Shown: positions 28,654 through 39,211 of the stretch, piece by piece
Layout: each line of letters opens with the position of its first letter
Position numbering within the stretch: position 1 is the stretch's first letter
Assembly (NCBI GenBank): GCA_024134725.1
Contig: CP099863.1
Coordinates: 566,001-630,000, forward strand
Length of the DNA stretch: 64,000 nt
Reading direction: 5' to 3'
DNA from: Bacillus sp. 1780r2a1
GTDB taxonomy: Bacteria > Bacillota > Bacilli > Bacillales > Bacillaceae_H
Notes under the pieces: model-generated
Told to the model about the DNA's origin: nothing
Seen by the model: the letters and a program-made list of their open reading frames with translations, nothing else
Databases searched by the model: none
Program-made: the position numbers and the translations under genes

Positions 28654-30333
28654 ATGTTTTCAAGCAAAATGCGTGTAAATAAATTAGAAGAAATGACAAC
28701 TCAAAAATATGATTTACTTGTTATTGGTGGAGGTATTACAGGCTCAGGAATTGCTTTAGATGCAGCAAATCGCGGAATGAAAACAGCATTAGTTGAGATG
28801 CAGGACTTTGCATCTGGAACATCAAGTCGTTCGACAAAGCTTGTCCACGGTGGCCTTCGTTATTTAAAGCAGTTTGAAGTGAAAATGGTTGCAGAAGTTG
28901 GAAAAGAGCGTGCCATTGTGTATGAAAATGGTCCACACGTAACAACACCAGAGTGGATGTTATTACCATTTCATACAGGAGGTACGTTTGGAAAGTACTC
29001 AACATCAGTGGGACTACGCGTATATGATTATCTAGCAGGAGTCAAACGTTCTGAGCGTCGTAAAATGTTCAGTGCTGAAGAAACATTAAAGCGCGAACCC
29101 CTTGTAAAATCACAGGATTTAAAAGGCGGTGGCTATTATGTTGAGTATAAAACAGACGACGCTCGCTTAACAATTGAAGTAGCAAAAGAAGCAGCAAATC
29201 GCGGTGCTGATTTAGTAAACTACACAAAAGTAGACGAGTTTATTTATGACAATGGAACGGTTATTGGTGCAGTAGTTGTTGATCAAATTACGAAAAGATC
29301 GTACAAAATTCATGCAAAAAAAATTGTGAACGCAGCTGGTCCTTGGGTTGATTCTCTACGTGAAAAAGATAATTCAAAAAAAGGAAAACAGCTACAGTTA
29401 ACAAAAGGCATTCACTTAGTAATTGATCAAAAGCGTTTTCCACTGCAACAAGCTATCTACTTTGATACGCCAGATGGCCGTATGGTGTTTGCTATTCCAC
29501 GTGATGGTAAAACATACGTTGGAACAACGGATACAGTCTATAAAGAAGATGCAAGGCACCCACAGATGACTGTAAAAGATCGCGAATACGTAATTGACGC
29601 AATCAACTACATGTTCCCAACTGTCAACATCACAGTTGATGATGTTGAATCAAGCTGGGCTGGTGTTCGACCATTAATTCATGAAGAAGGAAAAGACCCA
29701 TCTGAGATTTCACGCAAAGACGAAGTGTGGACATCACATTCAGGATTAATTACGATTGCTGGAGGAAAACTAACTGGCTATCGTAAAATGGCAGAGCTTG
29801 TAGTAAATACGGTTGCAGAGCAGTTGAAAGCAGAAGGAAACGCGTTTAAACCTAGTCAAACAAAATATTTACCGATTTCTGGTGGAGATGTGGGTGGCTC
29901 TAAGAATTTCCCGAAATTCGTCGAGGAAAAAGTGAAAGTCGGCGTAGAGCTTGGGCTGTCTCCTGAAGCAGCAACAAAACTTGTTAAGCGCTATGGTTCT
30001 AATATTGATTTGTTGTATCGCTACATGACCGACTATAAAGATAAAATGAAAGCAAGTAATTTACCGGCAAGCGTATTTTTACAAGTACAGTATGGAATAG
30101 AAGAAGAGATGGTTACAAAGCCAATCGATTTATTTATCCGTCGTACAGGCGCTTTATTCTTTGATATTGCTTGGGTCCGTGAGTGGAAAGAAGCCGTTAT
30201 TAAATACATGGCGCAAGAGTTAAGCTGGACGCCTCAGCAAACGTCTGAGTATAGCCAAGAGCTTAACAAACATTTACATGATGCAGTTGTGCCAGTTGAT
30301 GAAAAAGGTAGCCAAATCGCTGATATTTCATGA
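28654..30333 (+). CDS. glpD: aerobic glycerol-3-phosphate dehydrogenase GlpD
   Basis: A 559-residue membrane-associated FAD enzyme that oxidises glycerol-3-phosphate to dihydroxyacetone phosphate and passes electrons to quinone. The FAD-binding [18 protein letters not shown] is at about 26-43, followed by [18 protein letters not shown]. Sequence and length match B. subtilis GlpD. RBS AAAGGGG. Monocistronic between its own leader and the terminator at 30387. Confidence 0.97.
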   Translation: MFSSKMRVNKLEEMTTQKYDLLVIGGGITGSGIALDAANRGMKTALVEMQDFASGTSSRSTKLVHGGLRYLKQFEVKMVAEVGKERAIVYENGPHVTTPEWMLLPFHTGGTFGKYSTSVGLRVYDYLAGVKRSERRKMFSAEETLKREPLVKSQDLKGGGYYVEYKTDDARLTIEVAKEAANRGADLVNYTKVDEFIYDNGTVIGAVVVDQITKRSYKIHAKKIVNAAGPWVDSLREKDNSKKGKQLQLTKGIHLVIDQKRFPLQQAIYFDTPDGRMVFAIPRDGKTYVGTTDTVYKEDARHPQMTVKDREYVIDAINYMFPTVNITVDDVESSWAGVRPLIHEEGKDPSEISRKDEVWTSHSGLITIAGGKLTGYRKMAELVVNTVAEQLKAEGNAFKPSQTKYLPISGGDVGGSKNFPKFVEEKVKVGVELGLSPEAATKLVKRYGSNIDLLYRYMTDYKDKMKASNLPASVFLQVQYGIEEEMVTKPIDLFIRRTGALFFDIAWVREWKEAVIKYMAQELSWTPQQTSEYSQELNKHLHDAVVPVDEKGSQIADIS

Positions 30334-30386
30334 TACAATAGTACTACATTTCAAAAATTGTCAATTGCGTAAGGAGTAATAGCAGG

Positions 30387-30412
30387 AAATTCGATTCTTT
30401 CATCGAATTTTT
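30387..30412 (+). terminator. terminator of glpD
   Basis: AAATTCGAT (30387-30395) pairs with ATCGAATTT (30402-30410), followed by TT. Confidence 0.65.
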
Positions 30413-30525
30413 ATCATATTACGTTACAATATTGACAAGGTATGACATGTCATTTTAAAGGGAAAGGCGACATTTGTCGTTTTTCTCTTTTCATACATAA
30501 AGGTATTGATGAGGAGGCTTTTTTC

Positions 30526-32277
30526 ATGAACTGGAAGCAAGTATACACATCTTGGATTGAAAATGTACATTTAGATGGAGAGTTAAAGGAAGCGTTAGCA
30601 AGCATTAAAGCGGATGAGAAACAGCTGGAAGATTGTTTTTACAAAAACTTAGAGTTTGGTACAGGTGGAATGCGTGGCGAAATTGGTCCGGGTACTAACC
30701 GTATGAATTTGTATACCATTCGCAAAGCATCCAAAGGGTTTGCAGATTATATTGCTTCTGCAGGGGAAGAAGCAAAGGCACAAGGAGTTGTTATCGCTTA
30801 CGATTCAAGACATAAATCGCCAGAATTTGCGATGGAAGCTGCTAAAACCCTTGCAACTGAAGGGATTAAAACATACGTATTTGATGAGCTTCGCCCAACC
30901 CCCGAGCTATCTTTCGCAGTTCGTCAATTAGGTGCTTTTGGTGGAATTGTTATTACAGCGAGTCATAATCCCCCTGAGTATAACGGTTACAAAGTATATG
31001 GCCCAGATGGTGGGCAGCTGCCTCCAAAAGAAGCAGATGAGCTTGTAGGCTACGTAAATGCTGTTGAAAACGAACTTGAACTGTCAGTAAAAGAAGAGCA
31101 AGAGTTGAAGTCAGCTGGATTGATTGAAATGGTTGGTGCTTCTATGGATGAGGCATATAATGAAAAGCTCAAAACCATCTTATTAAATCCTAGCTTAGCA
31201 CAAGAGGTAGGTCCAGAATTAAAAGTAGTCTTTACACCACTTCACGGTACGGCTAATAAACCGGTTCGAAAAGCGTTAGAAACAATCGGTTATACGAACG
31301 TAACGGTTATTGCAGAACAAGAACTACCAGATCCTAATTTCTCAACAGTAAAGTCACCTAACCCTGAAGAGAAAGCAGCGTTTGAATATGCTGTTAATAA
31401 AGGCAAAGAAATTGATGCAGATTTATTGATTGCTACAGACCCAGATGCCGATCGATTGGGAATTGCTGTGAAGGATCCAAGCGGTGAATATGCATTGCTT
31501 ACAGGAAACCAAACGGGAGCAATTTTACTTCACTACTTGCTTTCTCAGAAAAAAGAACAAGGTGTGCTTCCTGAAAACGGTGTTGTATTAAAAACAATCG
31601 TAACATCAGAAATAGGAGCTGAGATTGCTCGTTCGTTTGGCTTACATGTTGTCGACACGCTAACAGGGTTCAAGTTTATTGGAGAAAAAATCAAGCAATA
31701 CGAGCAAACAGGGGAATACGAATTCCAATTTGGGTATGAAGAAAGCTATGGTTATTTAATTGGTAGCTTTGCACGTGATAAAGATGCGGTGCAAGCTGCT
31801 GTTTTAGCAGTTGAAGTATGCGCGTATTACAAAAAGCAAGGTATGACGCTTTACGAAGCGCTTCATCAAATTTTCGAAACTTATGGCTTCTATCAAGAAG
31901 GATTAAAGTCATTAACGTTAAAAGGAAAAGAAGGATCTGAACAAATTCAACATATTCTTGCGACGTTTAGAAATGAGCCACCAAAAGAGATTGCAGGTCT
32001 TAAAGTATCCGTTCTTGAAGACTATACGCTAGGAACTCGTCAGTTTGTTGAAAGTGGAAAAGTAGAAGATATTGAGCTTCCAAAATCAAACGTACTTAAA
32101 TATGTACTAGAAGATGGTTCATGGTTCTGCTTACGTCCATCTGGTACAGAACCAAAAGTTAAGTTTTATTTTGGTGTCGTAACCAAAGATGAACAAGCGA
32201 GCGCTAACCAGTTAGCTGATGTTCAAAAAGCCGTTATGAATCAAGTAGAAGAAGTTATTAATCGTGTGAACGCTTAA
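30526..32277 (+). CDS. pgcA: alpha-phosphoglucomutase PgcA
   Basis: A 583-residue alpha-D-phosphohexomutase that interconverts glucose-6-phosphate and glucose-1-phosphate for UDP-glucose, glycolipid and teichoic acid synthesis. Motifs in order: [11 protein letters not shown] with the phosphoserine, the metal loop DPDADR, the sugar loop GYEESYGY, and the phosphate-binding [12 protein letters not shown] near the end. B. subtilis PgcA (YhxB) is about 581 residues and lies in the same place after glpD. ATG 30526 has GAGGAGG upstream; the open frame back to 30442 is not needed. Confidence 0.95.
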   Translation: MNWKQVYTSWIENVHLDGELKEALASIKADEKQLEDCFYKNLEFGTGGMRGEIGPGTNRMNLYTIRKASKGFADYIASAGEEAKAQGVVIAYDSRHKSPEFAMEAAKTLATEGIKTYVFDELRPTPELSFAVRQLGAFGGIVITASHNPPEYNGYKVYGPDGGQLPPKEADELVGYVNAVENELELSVKEEQELKSAGLIEMVGASMDEAYNEKLKTILLNPSLAQEVGPELKVVFTPLHGTANKPVRKALETIGYTNVTVIAEQELPDPNFSTVKSPNPEEKAAFEYAVNKGKEIDADLLIATDPDADRLGIAVKDPSGEYALLTGNQTGAILLHYLLSQKKEQGVLPENGVVLKTIVTSEIGAEIARSFGLHVVDTLTGFKFIGEKIKQYEQTGEYEFQFGYEESYGYLIGSFARDKDAVQAAVLAVEVCAYYKKQGMTLYEALHQIFETYGFYQEGLKSLTLKGKEGSEQIQHILATFRNEPPKEIAGLKVSVLEDYTLGTRQFVESGKVEDIELPKSNVLKYVLEDGSWFCLRPSGTEPKVKFYFGVVTKDEQASANQLADVQKAVMNQVEEVINRVNA

Positions 32278-32278
32278 A

Positions 32279-32308
32279 AAAAGGCTGAGCTTATTTGCTC
32301 AGCCTTTT
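32279..32308. terminator. bidirectional terminator pgcA/bioY
   Basis: AAGGCTGAGC pairs with GCTCAGCCTT (32281-32306) between convergent genes, with A-run and T-run on either side. Confidence 0.9.
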
Positions 32309-32920
32309 CTATACAGCTTTATTTGAATGAATTCCTTTGTAATAAGGAGAAGCTGTTAAAGCTTTATAAATTCGAGGCGCAATTAACGCCGCAATAATTG
32401 TAAAGATAATGTCTTTTACACCAAACCAAATCATAATTTTCCAAGCAGTCGCATAGCTCATTGCCGGAGCTTCTAACCAATAGTTAACAGCCATGTACAT
32501 ATATGTTGTTCCAATAATATAGATAATGGCAATACCTGCAAGTGCAGCACTTATAAATACTGAAAAATGAGGTTTCCCTTTCCATTCAATAACTTTTCCT
32601 ACTACATAAGCAGCAACAATATATGATAATAAAAAGCCGCCCGTACTGCCAAATAAAACGCTAGCTCCTGATTTAAACTGAGCAAATACAGGTGCTCCTG
32701 CAAGCCCCACAAGGAAGTATACAATCATGGAAATAGCCCCTAAGCGACTTCCTAATAAAATCCCGGCTAGTATTACGAAAAATGGTTGCATAGACAGTGG
32801 AACGCCAGCTACCTGTAAGAATGGTGCCCAAGATGTAATATTTGCACCAATAGCCATGAGAGCTGCGAACATCCCTGCTAATGTTAAATCAAGTGTACGA
32901 AAACGAAGTTTTCCACTCAA
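32309..32920 (-). CDS. bioY: biotin transporter substrate-specificity component BioY
   Basis: A 203-residue ECF-type S component that binds biotin in the membrane; it normally works with an EcfAA'T energising module, absent from this window. Six hydrophobic segments, the family stretch AGVPLSMQPFFVILAG near 45-60 and GSTGGFLLSYI near 95-105 are visible. I chose TTG 32920 because AAGGAG lies 9 nt upstream; ATG 32938 or 32953 would extend it by 6 or 11 residues but lack an RBS. Control by BirA is predicted from the upstream operator. Confidence 0.92.
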   Translation of the reverse strand: MSGKLRFRTLDLTLAGMFAALMAIGANITSWAPFLQVAGVPLSMQPFFVILAGILLGSRLGAISMIVYFLVGLAGAPVFAQFKSGASVLFGSTGGFLLSYIVAAYVVGKVIEWKGKPHFSVFISAALAGIAIIYIIGTTYMYMAVNYWLEAPAMSYATAWKIMIWFGVKDIIFTIIAALIAPRIYKALTASPYYKGIHSNKAV

Positions 32921-32963
32921 AGTAATCTTCTCCTTCATATGTAAGATAGTCAATGATACTCAA

Positions 32964-33016
32964 ATTGTACGTGTAAATGATTATTTATGTCAACTTATTT
33001 TTTATGCAGGTTCACA
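32964..33016 (-). promoter_or_regulatory. bioY promoter with BirA operator
   Basis: On the minus strand TGTGAAC-N15-GTTGACA (32988-33016), the same design as the two bioB operators. Its right half contains TTGACA, the -35 box of a promoter with an 18-nt spacer and -10 TACAAT. Confidence 0.8.
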
Positions 33017-33061
33017 AAAAAGAAAGAAGAGGAAAACCTCTTCTTTTATCTATAGGTGATG

Positions 33062-33319
33062 TTACGTTAAGGGATCCACTGCTACAAAATCATTCAGGTT
33101 GTGCTCTGAAAGCTCTGAAGCATGGTCAATATAACGCAATAACGAATACAGTTCTTCTTGAATTACTCGATAGTTTCGTTCAAAGTTGTAGGCGTGTAAA
33201 AAATGTTCGATTTTCTTTGAAAGAAAATCATCTTCAGTGCGAACCATTAAAATTAACAAGTTATCCCATTGTGATCGATTCGTGTAATATAAAGCACGGT
33301 CATAATCAATTGTGTCCAT
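33062..33319 (-). CDS. yhdB: YhdB-like small protein
   Basis: An 85-residue soluble protein with many aromatic and acidic residues (DYDRALYYTNRSQWDNLL), without known motifs. Length and position next to spoVR match the Bacillus YhdB-like family of unknown function; the name rests on this memory. GGAGGA is a good RBS on the minus strand. Confidence 0.7.
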   Translation of the reverse strand: MDTIDYDRALYYTNRSQWDNLLILMVRTEDDFLSKKIEHFLHAYNFERNYRVIQEELYSLLRYIDHASELSEHNLNDFVAVDPLT

Positions 33320-33509
33320 TAACAGTCCTCCTTTTGAGGAGTTGAAATTAGTGTATGATATTTACGAAATTTGTTCCCCTGTAAATGTTGGTCAAAAGAC
33401 CAATGTATAAATAACGGTTAGGAAGCAAAAATGACATTAGAATGAATTGTTTTGTATGAAAATAAAGTACTACCTTCCCAATTTCTTATAAAGAACCTGA
33501 TTCAAAACA

Positions 33510-33537
33510 CATGATTTGCGTCATTAGGACATAGATT
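33510..33537 (+). promoter_or_regulatory. possible sigma-E promoter of spoVR
   Basis: CATGATT (33510-33516), 13-nt spacer, CATAGATT (33530-33537), which differs from the sigma-E -10 CATACANT at one base. spoVR is sigma-E dependent in B. subtilis. The -35 match is only partial. Confidence 0.5.
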
Positions 33538-33566
33538 GAATTAAGGGATATAAAGGGGGAGTTGTA

Positions 33567-34976
33567 GTGAAAGAAGCGGACTATAAACAACTACATCGAG
33601 CGATTGACGAAATTACTGAAATTGCAACAGGATTTGGTTTAGATTTTTATCCAATGAGATATGAGATTTGTCCAGCTGATATTATTTATACATTTGGCGC
33701 ATATGGCATGCCTACAAGGTTTTCTCACTGGAGCTTTGGAAAGCAGTTCTATAAAATGAAGCTTCATTATGACCTTGGTTTAAGCAAAATTTATGAACTA
33801 GTTATTAACTCAGATCCTTGCTATGCATTTTTACTTGATTCAAATGCACTGATTCAAAACAAGCTTATTGTAGCTCACGTTTTAGCCCATTGTGACTTCT
33901 TTAAAAACAACAGCCGCTTTGCGAATTCTAAACGAGATATGGTTGAAAGCATGGCTGCAACTGCAGATCGTATTAAAGAATATGAAGTACAATATGGCAA
34001 GCGAGAAGTAGAGAAGTTCTTAGATGCAATTTTATCGATTCAAGAGCATATTGATCCATCTTTAATGAGGGCAAAACTGTCATGGAGCATGGATGATGTA
34101 GAAGAAGAGCAGGAAGAAGTTTCATCACCATACGATGATTTATGGAGCTTAGACTCACGTGGGAAAAAGAAAACTCGTCAAGTGGAGAAGTTTAAGAAAT
34201 TTCCACCTCAGCCAGAGAAGGATATTCTTTTATTTATTGAACAATACAGCCCATACTTAGAAGAGTGGCAGCGCGACATTTTAACGATGATGAGAGAAGA
34301 AATGCTGTATTTTTGGCCGCAGCTTGAAACAAAAATTATGAACGAAGGCTGGGCATCTTATTGGCATCAGCGAATCATTCGTGAAATGGATTTAACAAGC
34401 GATGAAGCTATTGAATTTGCAAAGCTAAATGCAGGTGTTGTTCAACCGTCTAGAACAAGCATCAATCCATATTATTTGGGCTTGAAGATTTTTGAAGACA
34501 TTGAAGAACGATATGATAATCCTACTGCCGAAATGCAGCGACGCGGCATTCAAAAAGGTTCAGGACGGGAAAAAATGTTTGAGGTTAGGGAAGTTGAATC
34601 GGATATCTCATTTATTCGAAATTACCTAACAAAAGACCTTGTCATGAGAGAGGATATGTACTTATTTCAAAAGCAAGGGAAAGATTATAAGATTGTAGAT
34701 AAAGACTGGACAGAAGTGCGAGATCAACTTGTTAACATGCGCGTAAACGGTGGTTTTCCGTATATTACAGTCACGAATGGTGATTACTTGAAAAATGGAG
34801 AGCTATACTTAAAACATTGGTATGAAGGAATTGAACTAGACGTCAAGTATTTAGAGAAGGTTGTGCCGTATTTGTATCAATTGTGGGGCAGACCTGTGCA
34901 TCTAGAAACCGTAATGGAAGAAAAGCCAATCGCCTTTACGTATGACGGGAAAACAGTACACCGAAAGCATTTATAA
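33567..34976 (+). CDS. spoVR: stage V sporulation protein SpoVR
   Basis: A 469-residue SpoVR-family protein, required for normal spore cortex in B. subtilis; its biochemistry is unknown. The family N-terminal stretch [19 protein letters not shown] (22-40) and the conserved [12 protein letters not shown] (near 258-269) are present. Start is GTG with GGGGGAG upstream. Single gene between a possible sigma-E promoter and a terminator. Confidence 0.95.
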   Translation: MKEADYKQLHRAIDEITEIATGFGLDFYPMRYEICPADIIYTFGAYGMPTRFSHWSFGKQFYKMKLHYDLGLSKIYELVINSDPCYAFLLDSNALIQNKLIVAHVLAHCDFFKNNSRFANSKRDMVESMAATADRIKEYEVQYGKREVEKFLDAILSIQEHIDPSLMRAKLSWSMDDVEEEQEEVSSPYDDLWSLDSRGKKKTRQVEKFKKFPPQPEKDILLFIEQYSPYLEEWQRDILTMMREEMLYFWPQLETKIMNEGWASYWHQRIIREMDLTSDEAIEFAKLNAGVVQPSRTSINPYYLGLKIFEDIEERYDNPTAEMQRRGIQKGSGREKMFEVREVESDISFIRNYLTKDLVMREDMYLFQKQGKDYKIVDKDWTEVRDQLVNMRVNGGFPYITVTNGDYLKNGELYLKHWYEGIELDVKYLEKVVPYLYQLWGRPVHLETVMEEKPIAFTYDGKTVHRKHL

Positions 34977-34978
34977 TA

Positions 34979-35008
34979 AAAGGAGAAGCATTCGCTTCTC
35001 CTTTTTGT
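34979..35008. terminator. bidirectional terminator
   Basis: AAAGGAGAAGC pairs with GCTTCTCCTTT around a 4-nt loop between convergent genes. Confidence 0.88.
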
Positions 35009-35012
35009 ATAT

Positions 35013-36002
35013 CTACAGTCTAATAAGTATACGACCTTGAGCTTGTCCTTCAAGCAGCATTGGAAGATAGTTAGGTACATCATTAAGAGAGATTTCTTCT
35101 TGGATGAAGTCTTCAAGCTGATTTGGCTTAAAGCTTGTTGCTAGCAGCTTCCATGTCTCGTTTCGAAGGGACAATGGGCAATAGACAGAATCAATACCAA
35201 GTAAGTTCACTCCGCGTAAGATGAACGGGAAAACTGTAGTTGGGACGGCTGTTCCAGCCGTTAAGCCACTAGCTGCAACAGAACCACCGTATTGAATTTG
35301 GGATAGCACGCTTGCGAGCGTTTCACCCCCTACGCTATCGACTGCAGCAGCCCACTTTCCTTTTGCTAAGGCTTTGACTTTACCGTTGTAAACATCTTCT
35401 CTAGTTAAAAGAGTGGTAGCTCCAAGCTTTGTTAAATAGGTGGCACTAGAAGCTTTTCCAGAGCTAGCAGCAACCTCATAACCCATCTTTGATAAAATAG
35501 AAACGGCAAAGCTTCCTACACCACCTGTAGCGCCAGTGACTAGGACAGGGCCATCCTTTGGTTTCAAGCCCGAATCAATGAGCTTTTTTACAGATAAAGC
35601 AGCTGTAAAGCCAGCTGTTCCAATTACCATAGCTTCTTTTAAGGTTAGTCCATCGGGAAGAGGAACAATCCAGTCTGCAGGGATGCGAGCGTATTCACTA
35701 TAGCCACCGTAATGAGAGACTCCAATTTCGTAGCTGGTTGCAATGACTTCATCACCGCTTTTAAAGCGAGGATTATTAGAAGAAACAACCGTACCTGCTA
35801 AATCAATTCCTGGTACAAAGGGATAGGCTTTGACAATATTTCCGTTTGGAATACTAGCTAGGCTATCCTTATAGTTAATACCTGAGTAGTGAACTTTGAT
35901 GAGAACATCGCTTTGCGGTAACTCGTCGAGCGTGAGCGTTTGAATAGTAGATTGAACTTGTTCGTTCTCTTTTGTTAAGACAAGAGCTTTAAAATTTTCC
36001 AT
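35013..36002 (-). CDS. yhfP: YhdH/YhfP family NADPH:quinone oxidoreductase (AcuI-like)
   Basis: A 329-residue medium-chain dehydrogenase/reductase without the zinc ligands of alcohol dehydrogenases. N-terminal HYSGINYKDSLA (38-49) and PGIDLAGTV (64-72) are hallmark stretches of the YhdH/YhfP group; the Rossmann motif GATGGVGSFAVSIL is near 156-169. E. coli YhdH/AcuI reduces acrylyl-CoA; B. subtilis YhfP is structurally similar, and the substrate here is not proven. Single gene. Confidence 0.88.
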   Translation of the reverse strand: MENFKALVLTKENEQVQSTIQTLTLDELPQSDVLIKVHYSGINYKDSLASIPNGNIVKAYPFVPGIDLAGTVVSSNNPRFKSGDEVIATSYEIGVSHYGGYSEYARIPADWIVPLPDGLTLKEAMVIGTAGFTAALSVKKLIDSGLKPKDGPVLVTGATGGVGSFAVSILSKMGYEVAASSGKASSATYLTKLGATTLLTREDVYNGKVKALAKGKWAAAVDSVGGETLASVLSQIQYGGSVAASGLTAGTAVPTTVFPFILRGVNLLGIDSVYCPLSLRNETWKLLATSFKPNQLEDFIQEEISLNDVPNYLPMLLEGQAQGRILIRL

Positions 36003-36084
36003 GCCGTTCTGTCTCCCTTCATATCTTCGAGCTTATATTTATTATAAAAGACAAAAATTCAAAAGTATAATACGATGCAGATAA

Positions 36085-36112
36085 TGCAAAAGGCTGCAGT
36101 TCAGCAGCCTTT
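36085..36112 (-). terminator. terminator of tcyABC
   Basis: AAAGGCTGC (36089-36097) pairs with GCAGCCTTT (36104-36112); the hairpin abuts the tcyC stop. Confidence 0.75.
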
Positions 36113-36846
36113 TATTGAATCATATTTAAAAAGCGACGAGTTCGCTCTTCTTTAGGGTTTTTGAAAATTTCTTCTGGCGTTCCACGCTCCATGATTACGC
36201 CTTGATCCATAAAGATTACTTCGTCTGCCACTTCTCGAGCAAAGCGCATTTCATGTGTGACCACAACCATGGTCATGCCTTCTCTTGCTAAATCTTTCAT
36301 TGCTTTTAGAACATCGCCTACAAGCTCAGGATCCAAAGCAGATGTAGGCTCATCAAATAGCATTACTTTAGGGTCCATAGCCATTGCTCGAGCGATACCC
36401 ACACGCTGCTGTTGTCCTCCTGATAATTGAAATGGATAAAAATTAACCTTGTCTCCTAGTCCAACTTTTTGTAGCAGGGAAACAGCGCGTTCTTTCGCCT
36501 GTTGTTTTGAAATACCCTTTACAATAACAGGCCCTTCCATAACATTTTCAAGCGCTGTTTTATGAGGAAATAAATTATAGTTTTGAAATACCATTCCCGT
36601 TAAGCTACGAAAAGATGTTATCCTTTGCTTTGGTAACTTTTTCTCAAAGCTTACTTCTTGATTATCGATGATGATTTTGCCATCAGTAGGAAGTTCCAGC
36701 AAGTTTAAACAGCGAAGAAACGTTGTTTTTCCGGAACCTGAAGGACCGATTAGAACCACTACTTTACCCTGCTCGATGTTTAAATCAATTCCTCGCAATA
36801 CGTGTAAATCATCAAATGATTTATGAAGGTTCGTAATGTTAATCAC
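36112..36846 (-). CDS. tcyC: L-cystine ABC transporter ATPase TcyC
   Basis: A 244-residue polar-amino-acid ABC ATPase: Walker [10 protein letters not shown], signature [16 protein letters not shown], Walker [16 protein letters not shown]-loop [11 protein letters not shown]. Last gene of the three-gene importer; the gap to tcyB is 26 nt. Substrate follows from the binding protein. Confidence 0.88.
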   Translation of the reverse strand: MINITNLHKSFDDLHVLRGIDLNIEQGKVVVLIGPSGSGKTTFLRCLNLLELPTDGKIIIDNQEVSFEKKLPKQRITSFRSLTGMVFQNYNLFPHKTALENVMEGPVIVKGISKQQAKERAVSLLQKVGLGDKVNFYPFQLSGGQQQRVGIARAMAMDPKVMLFDEPTSALDPELVGDVLKAMKDLAREGMTMVVVTHEMRFAREVADEVIFMDQGVIMERGTPEEIFKNPKEERTRRFLNMIQ

Positions 36847-36872
36847 GCTAATAAACTCCTTTTTTAATACAG

Positions 36873-37577
36873 TTATCTTGAGACATAACGGTCAAGCTTC
36901 GCTTCAATTCGTCCTTGAACAATGGAAAGAATGGTACACATAATCCAGTATAAAAGAGCCGCTTCCGTATAAAGTAATAAAAATTCATAGTTTGTGGCCG
37001 CAATTTCTTGTGCACGACGAAACATTTCGGTTACCAAAATAAGAGATGCTAGCGACGTATCTTTAATAAGGCTAATGAATGAATTCGATAAAGGCGGAAT
37101 GGATACGCGAGCAGCTTGGGGTAAAATAATACGCTTTAAAGCTTGAGTATATGTCATCCCAATTGAATAACCAGCTTCCCATTGCCCTTTAGGAATCGAT
37201 AAAATCGCAGCACGGATGATTTCAGATGCGTACGCACCTACGTTTAATGAAAACCCAATTACTGCGGCAACAAATGGATCAATTGTAATATCTAGCGTTG
37301 GCAACCCGTAGAAAATAATAAATAATTGCACTAGTAAAGGTGTCCCTCGAATCAGTGACACGTATACGCGCGCAATTATATTAAATACTTTTATAGAAGA
37401 TAAGCGTCCAAGCGCTGTAAGAATAGCTAAAATAAGGCCTAGTATAAATGAAATAAGCGTTAGTGGAATAGTATATTGAATAGCTCCCTCTATCATTGGA
37501 TAGAGGGAGGATTGAGCAATAGAGATTAAGCGCTCTGCACGCTCAGGGTCAGTAAAGATACTATTTAGGAGAAACAT
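36873..37577 (-). CDS. tcyB: L-cystine ABC transporter permease TcyB
   Basis: A 234-residue amino-acid ABC permease (HisMQ type) with about five membrane segments and the ATPase contact loop [20 protein letters not shown] near 140-160. The start MFL at 37577 agrees with B. subtilis TcyB; the frame can extend three codons to TTG 37586. It overlaps the end of tcyA by 17 nt, implying translational coupling. Confidence 0.88.
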   Translation of the reverse strand: MFLLNSIFTDPERAERLISIAQSSLYPMIEGAIQYTIPLTLISFILGLILAILTALGRLSSIKVFNIIARVYVSLIRGTPLLVQLFIIFYGLPTLDITIDPFVAAVIGFSLNVGAYASEIIRAAILSIPKGQWEAGYSIGMTYTQALKRIILPQAARVSIPPLSNSFISLIKDTSLASLILVTEMFRRAQEIAATNYEFLLLYTEAALLYWIMCTILSIVQGRIEAKLDRYVSR

Positions 37578-38373
37578 CTTCACCAAACCATTTTTCAGAA
37601 ATTTTAGCGTATGTGCCGTCTTCTTGCATATCTGCTAAAGCTTTATTTACTTCTTCCACTAACTTACCGCTATCTTTGCGAAACATTAATCCACTTGCTG
37701 ATGCGTCTTCTGCTTCATCTACAATTTTTACAGGTGCATTTGGACGTTGTTTTTTATAGTCTAAGAATGATAATTTATCATTAATTGTACCGTCTACACG
37801 TTTTGAAACGATTAACTCAGCTGATTGCGTGAATCCTTCAACACCTACTAGTTCAGCTTCATATTTTTTTGCTAAATCAGCATAGTTACTTGTAAGTGAT
37901 TGTGCAGACTTTTTACCTTTCATGTCCTCAAATGATTTCACTTCATTATTGTCTTCACGAACAACAAGCACCGCTGCAGACTCAATGTATGGGTCAGAGA
38001 AATCATATTTTTTTTCGCGGTCTGGACGAATTCCAACTTGGTTAGCAATCATGTCAAAACGCTTAGCGTCTAAACCAGCAAACATTCCATCCCACTGTGT
38101 TTCTTTAAATTCAGCTTTCACACCAAGGCGCTTTGCAACTTCTTGTGCAATTTCAACGTCAAAGCCTGTTAACTTATTAGAGTCGTCATGGAACGTAAAT
38201 GGAGGGTATGTACCTTCTGTTCCAATTGTTAGAACGCCGTCTTCTTTTACTTTTTCGTATAAATCTTGATCACTTTTACTTGCGTTATTTGTTTCTTTTT
38301 CATTTGACCCACAAGCTGCTAACACAACTGTGAACGCTAATAAAAGAGATAAAAATGCAACTAATTTTTTCAT
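37561..38373 (-). CDS. tcyA: L-cystine-binding lipoprotein TcyA
   Basis: A 270-residue family 3 solute-binding protein. Signal peptide with lipobox VLAAC (Cys21). The binding-site segments [32 protein letters not shown] and [13 protein letters not shown] follow B. subtilis TcyA closely, including the C-terminal [12 protein letters not shown]. First gene of tcyABC, importing cystine as sulfur source. Promoter at 38430-38458. Confidence 0.9.
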   Translation of the reverse strand: MKKLVAFLSLLLAFTVVLAACGSNEKETNNASKSDQDLYEKVKEDGVLTIGTEGTYPPFTFHDDSNKLTGFDVEIAQEVAKRLGVKAEFKETQWDGMFAGLDAKRFDMIANQVGIRPDREKKYDFSDPYIESAAVLVVREDNNEVKSFEDMKGKKSAQSLTSNYADLAKKYEAELVGVEGFTQSAELIVSKRVDGTINDKLSFLDYKKQRPNAPVKIVDEAEDASASGLMFRKDSGKLVEEVNKALADMQEDGTYAKISEKWFGEDVSPK

Positions 38374-38746
38374 TTTTTGTTAAACCCCCAGTAATTTGAT
38401 AGGAATTATATTTCTTGATAGCGTAATTGATATTAAACAAGAAGAAGTTAAAAGTCAATAAAAAAAACTTCTAATAGATAGTATGGCTGTTCTCAAAGGG
38501 TTTATGTACTTTGTAGAGCATCAGGAAAAGGTTGGGATTATCATATTAAAAATCATTAGTTTATGAATAAAAAGGAAAGGGAATAAGTAGATAGCTGATG
38601 ATATTTTAACAAAATTTACGTTCTTCCCTTATTGTTTTTGGGACAATTGTTTTATTTTGATTAGATATTCCTTACTCATACTCGAAACTTGTTATAATAG
38701 AGAAAAGAGCATTGAAATTAGGATTTGAAAAGTGGAGATAAGTTTA
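38374..38746. other. 373-nt gap between divergent genes
   Basis: It holds the tcyA promoter on the minus strand and, on the plus strand, an extended -10 TGTTATAAT (38690-38698) for the small membrane protein gene. No S-box or T-box leader is recognisable and no further ORF is convincing. Confidence 0.5.
38430..38458 (-). promoter_or_regulatory. tcyA promoter
   Basis: On the minus strand TTGACT, 17-nt spacer, TAATAT. CymR is the expected sulfur regulator, but I could not find its site with confidence. Confidence 0.65.
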
Positions 38747-38947
38747 ATGAGAAAACGTGAAGTATGGAAATATATTTTATTGATTGTAACAATTGCAGGA
38801 CAAGTCATTAGTTTTATCTTTTTAATGGTTAACAGCATAGCTGCCTTGTTATTCTACGGATTTTATATCCTAACTTTTGCTACCTTACTTGGCTCATTTC
38901 TATGGGAAGAGCATAGGGAAAAAGAAAAAGAGCTCGAAGATTATTAG
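38747..38947 (+). CDS. small membrane protein, unknown
   Basis: A 66-residue protein with basic N-terminus (MRKREVWKY), two hydrophobic helices (about 10-30 and 33-53) and a charged C-terminal tail (EEHREKEKELEDY). ATG 38747 has GTGGAG 9 nt upstream, better than the GTG at 38732. I do not recognise a family. It lies just ahead of the TPP riboswitch but stops before the riboswitch promoter, so is probably separate from the thi operon. Confidence 0.6.
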   Translation: MRKREVWKYILLIVTIAGQVISFIFLMVNSIAALLFYGFYILTFATLLGSFLWEEHREKEKELEDY

Positions 38948-38977
38948 CTCGGTACATGAGAAAAATGGTCCAGTAGG

Positions 38978-39005
38978 TTGTAATCACTCACAAATATGTT
39001 ATACT
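38978..39005 (+). promoter_or_regulatory. promoter of the thi operon
   Basis: TTGTAA (38978-38983), 16-nt spacer, TATACT (39000-39005), about 30 nt before the TPP riboswitch. Confidence 0.6.
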
Positions 39006-39035
39006 TCTAAATGAAAAGTGAAAATATTAGAAAAA

Positions 39036-39122
39036 ATCACTAGGGGAGCCTTTATGGCTGAGACGAAAAAATTCGGACCCTTTGAACCTGATCTGGTTTG
39101 TACCAGCGTAGGGAAGTGGATG
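39036..39122 (+). promoter_or_regulatory. TPP riboswitch (THI element)
   Basis: All conserved blocks are present: CTAGGGGAGCC (39040), GGCTGAGACGAA (39057), GACCCTTTGAACCTGATCTG (39076) and ACCAGCGTAGGGAAGTGG (39102). A terminator follows at 39151, so thiamine pyrophosphate should stop expression of the operon. Confidence 0.97.
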
Positions 39123-39150
39123 AGCCATGTTTACATAATGAATGCATGCC

Positions 39151-39181
39151 AACCACTCTACGTTGTAGAGTGGTTTTTTTG
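39151..39181 (+). terminator. TPP riboswitch terminator
   Basis: AACCACTCTAC (39151-39161) pairs with GTAGAGTGGTT (39164-39174), then a T-run. Confidence 0.9.
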
Positions 39182-39211
39182 CGTTTATGTCGAAATAAAG
39201 GTGAGGATGCT

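Noticed and set aside
30442-30525. 28-residue N-terminal extension of PgcA
   Set aside because: The strong RBS GAGGAGG directly precedes ATG 30526, and the shorter protein equals the length of the B. subtilis enzyme.
38374-38460. CymR operator or S-box riboswitch upstream of tcyA
   Set aside because: GGAATT is present at about 38402 but the rest of the remembered CymR motif does not fit, and no S-box core is seen.
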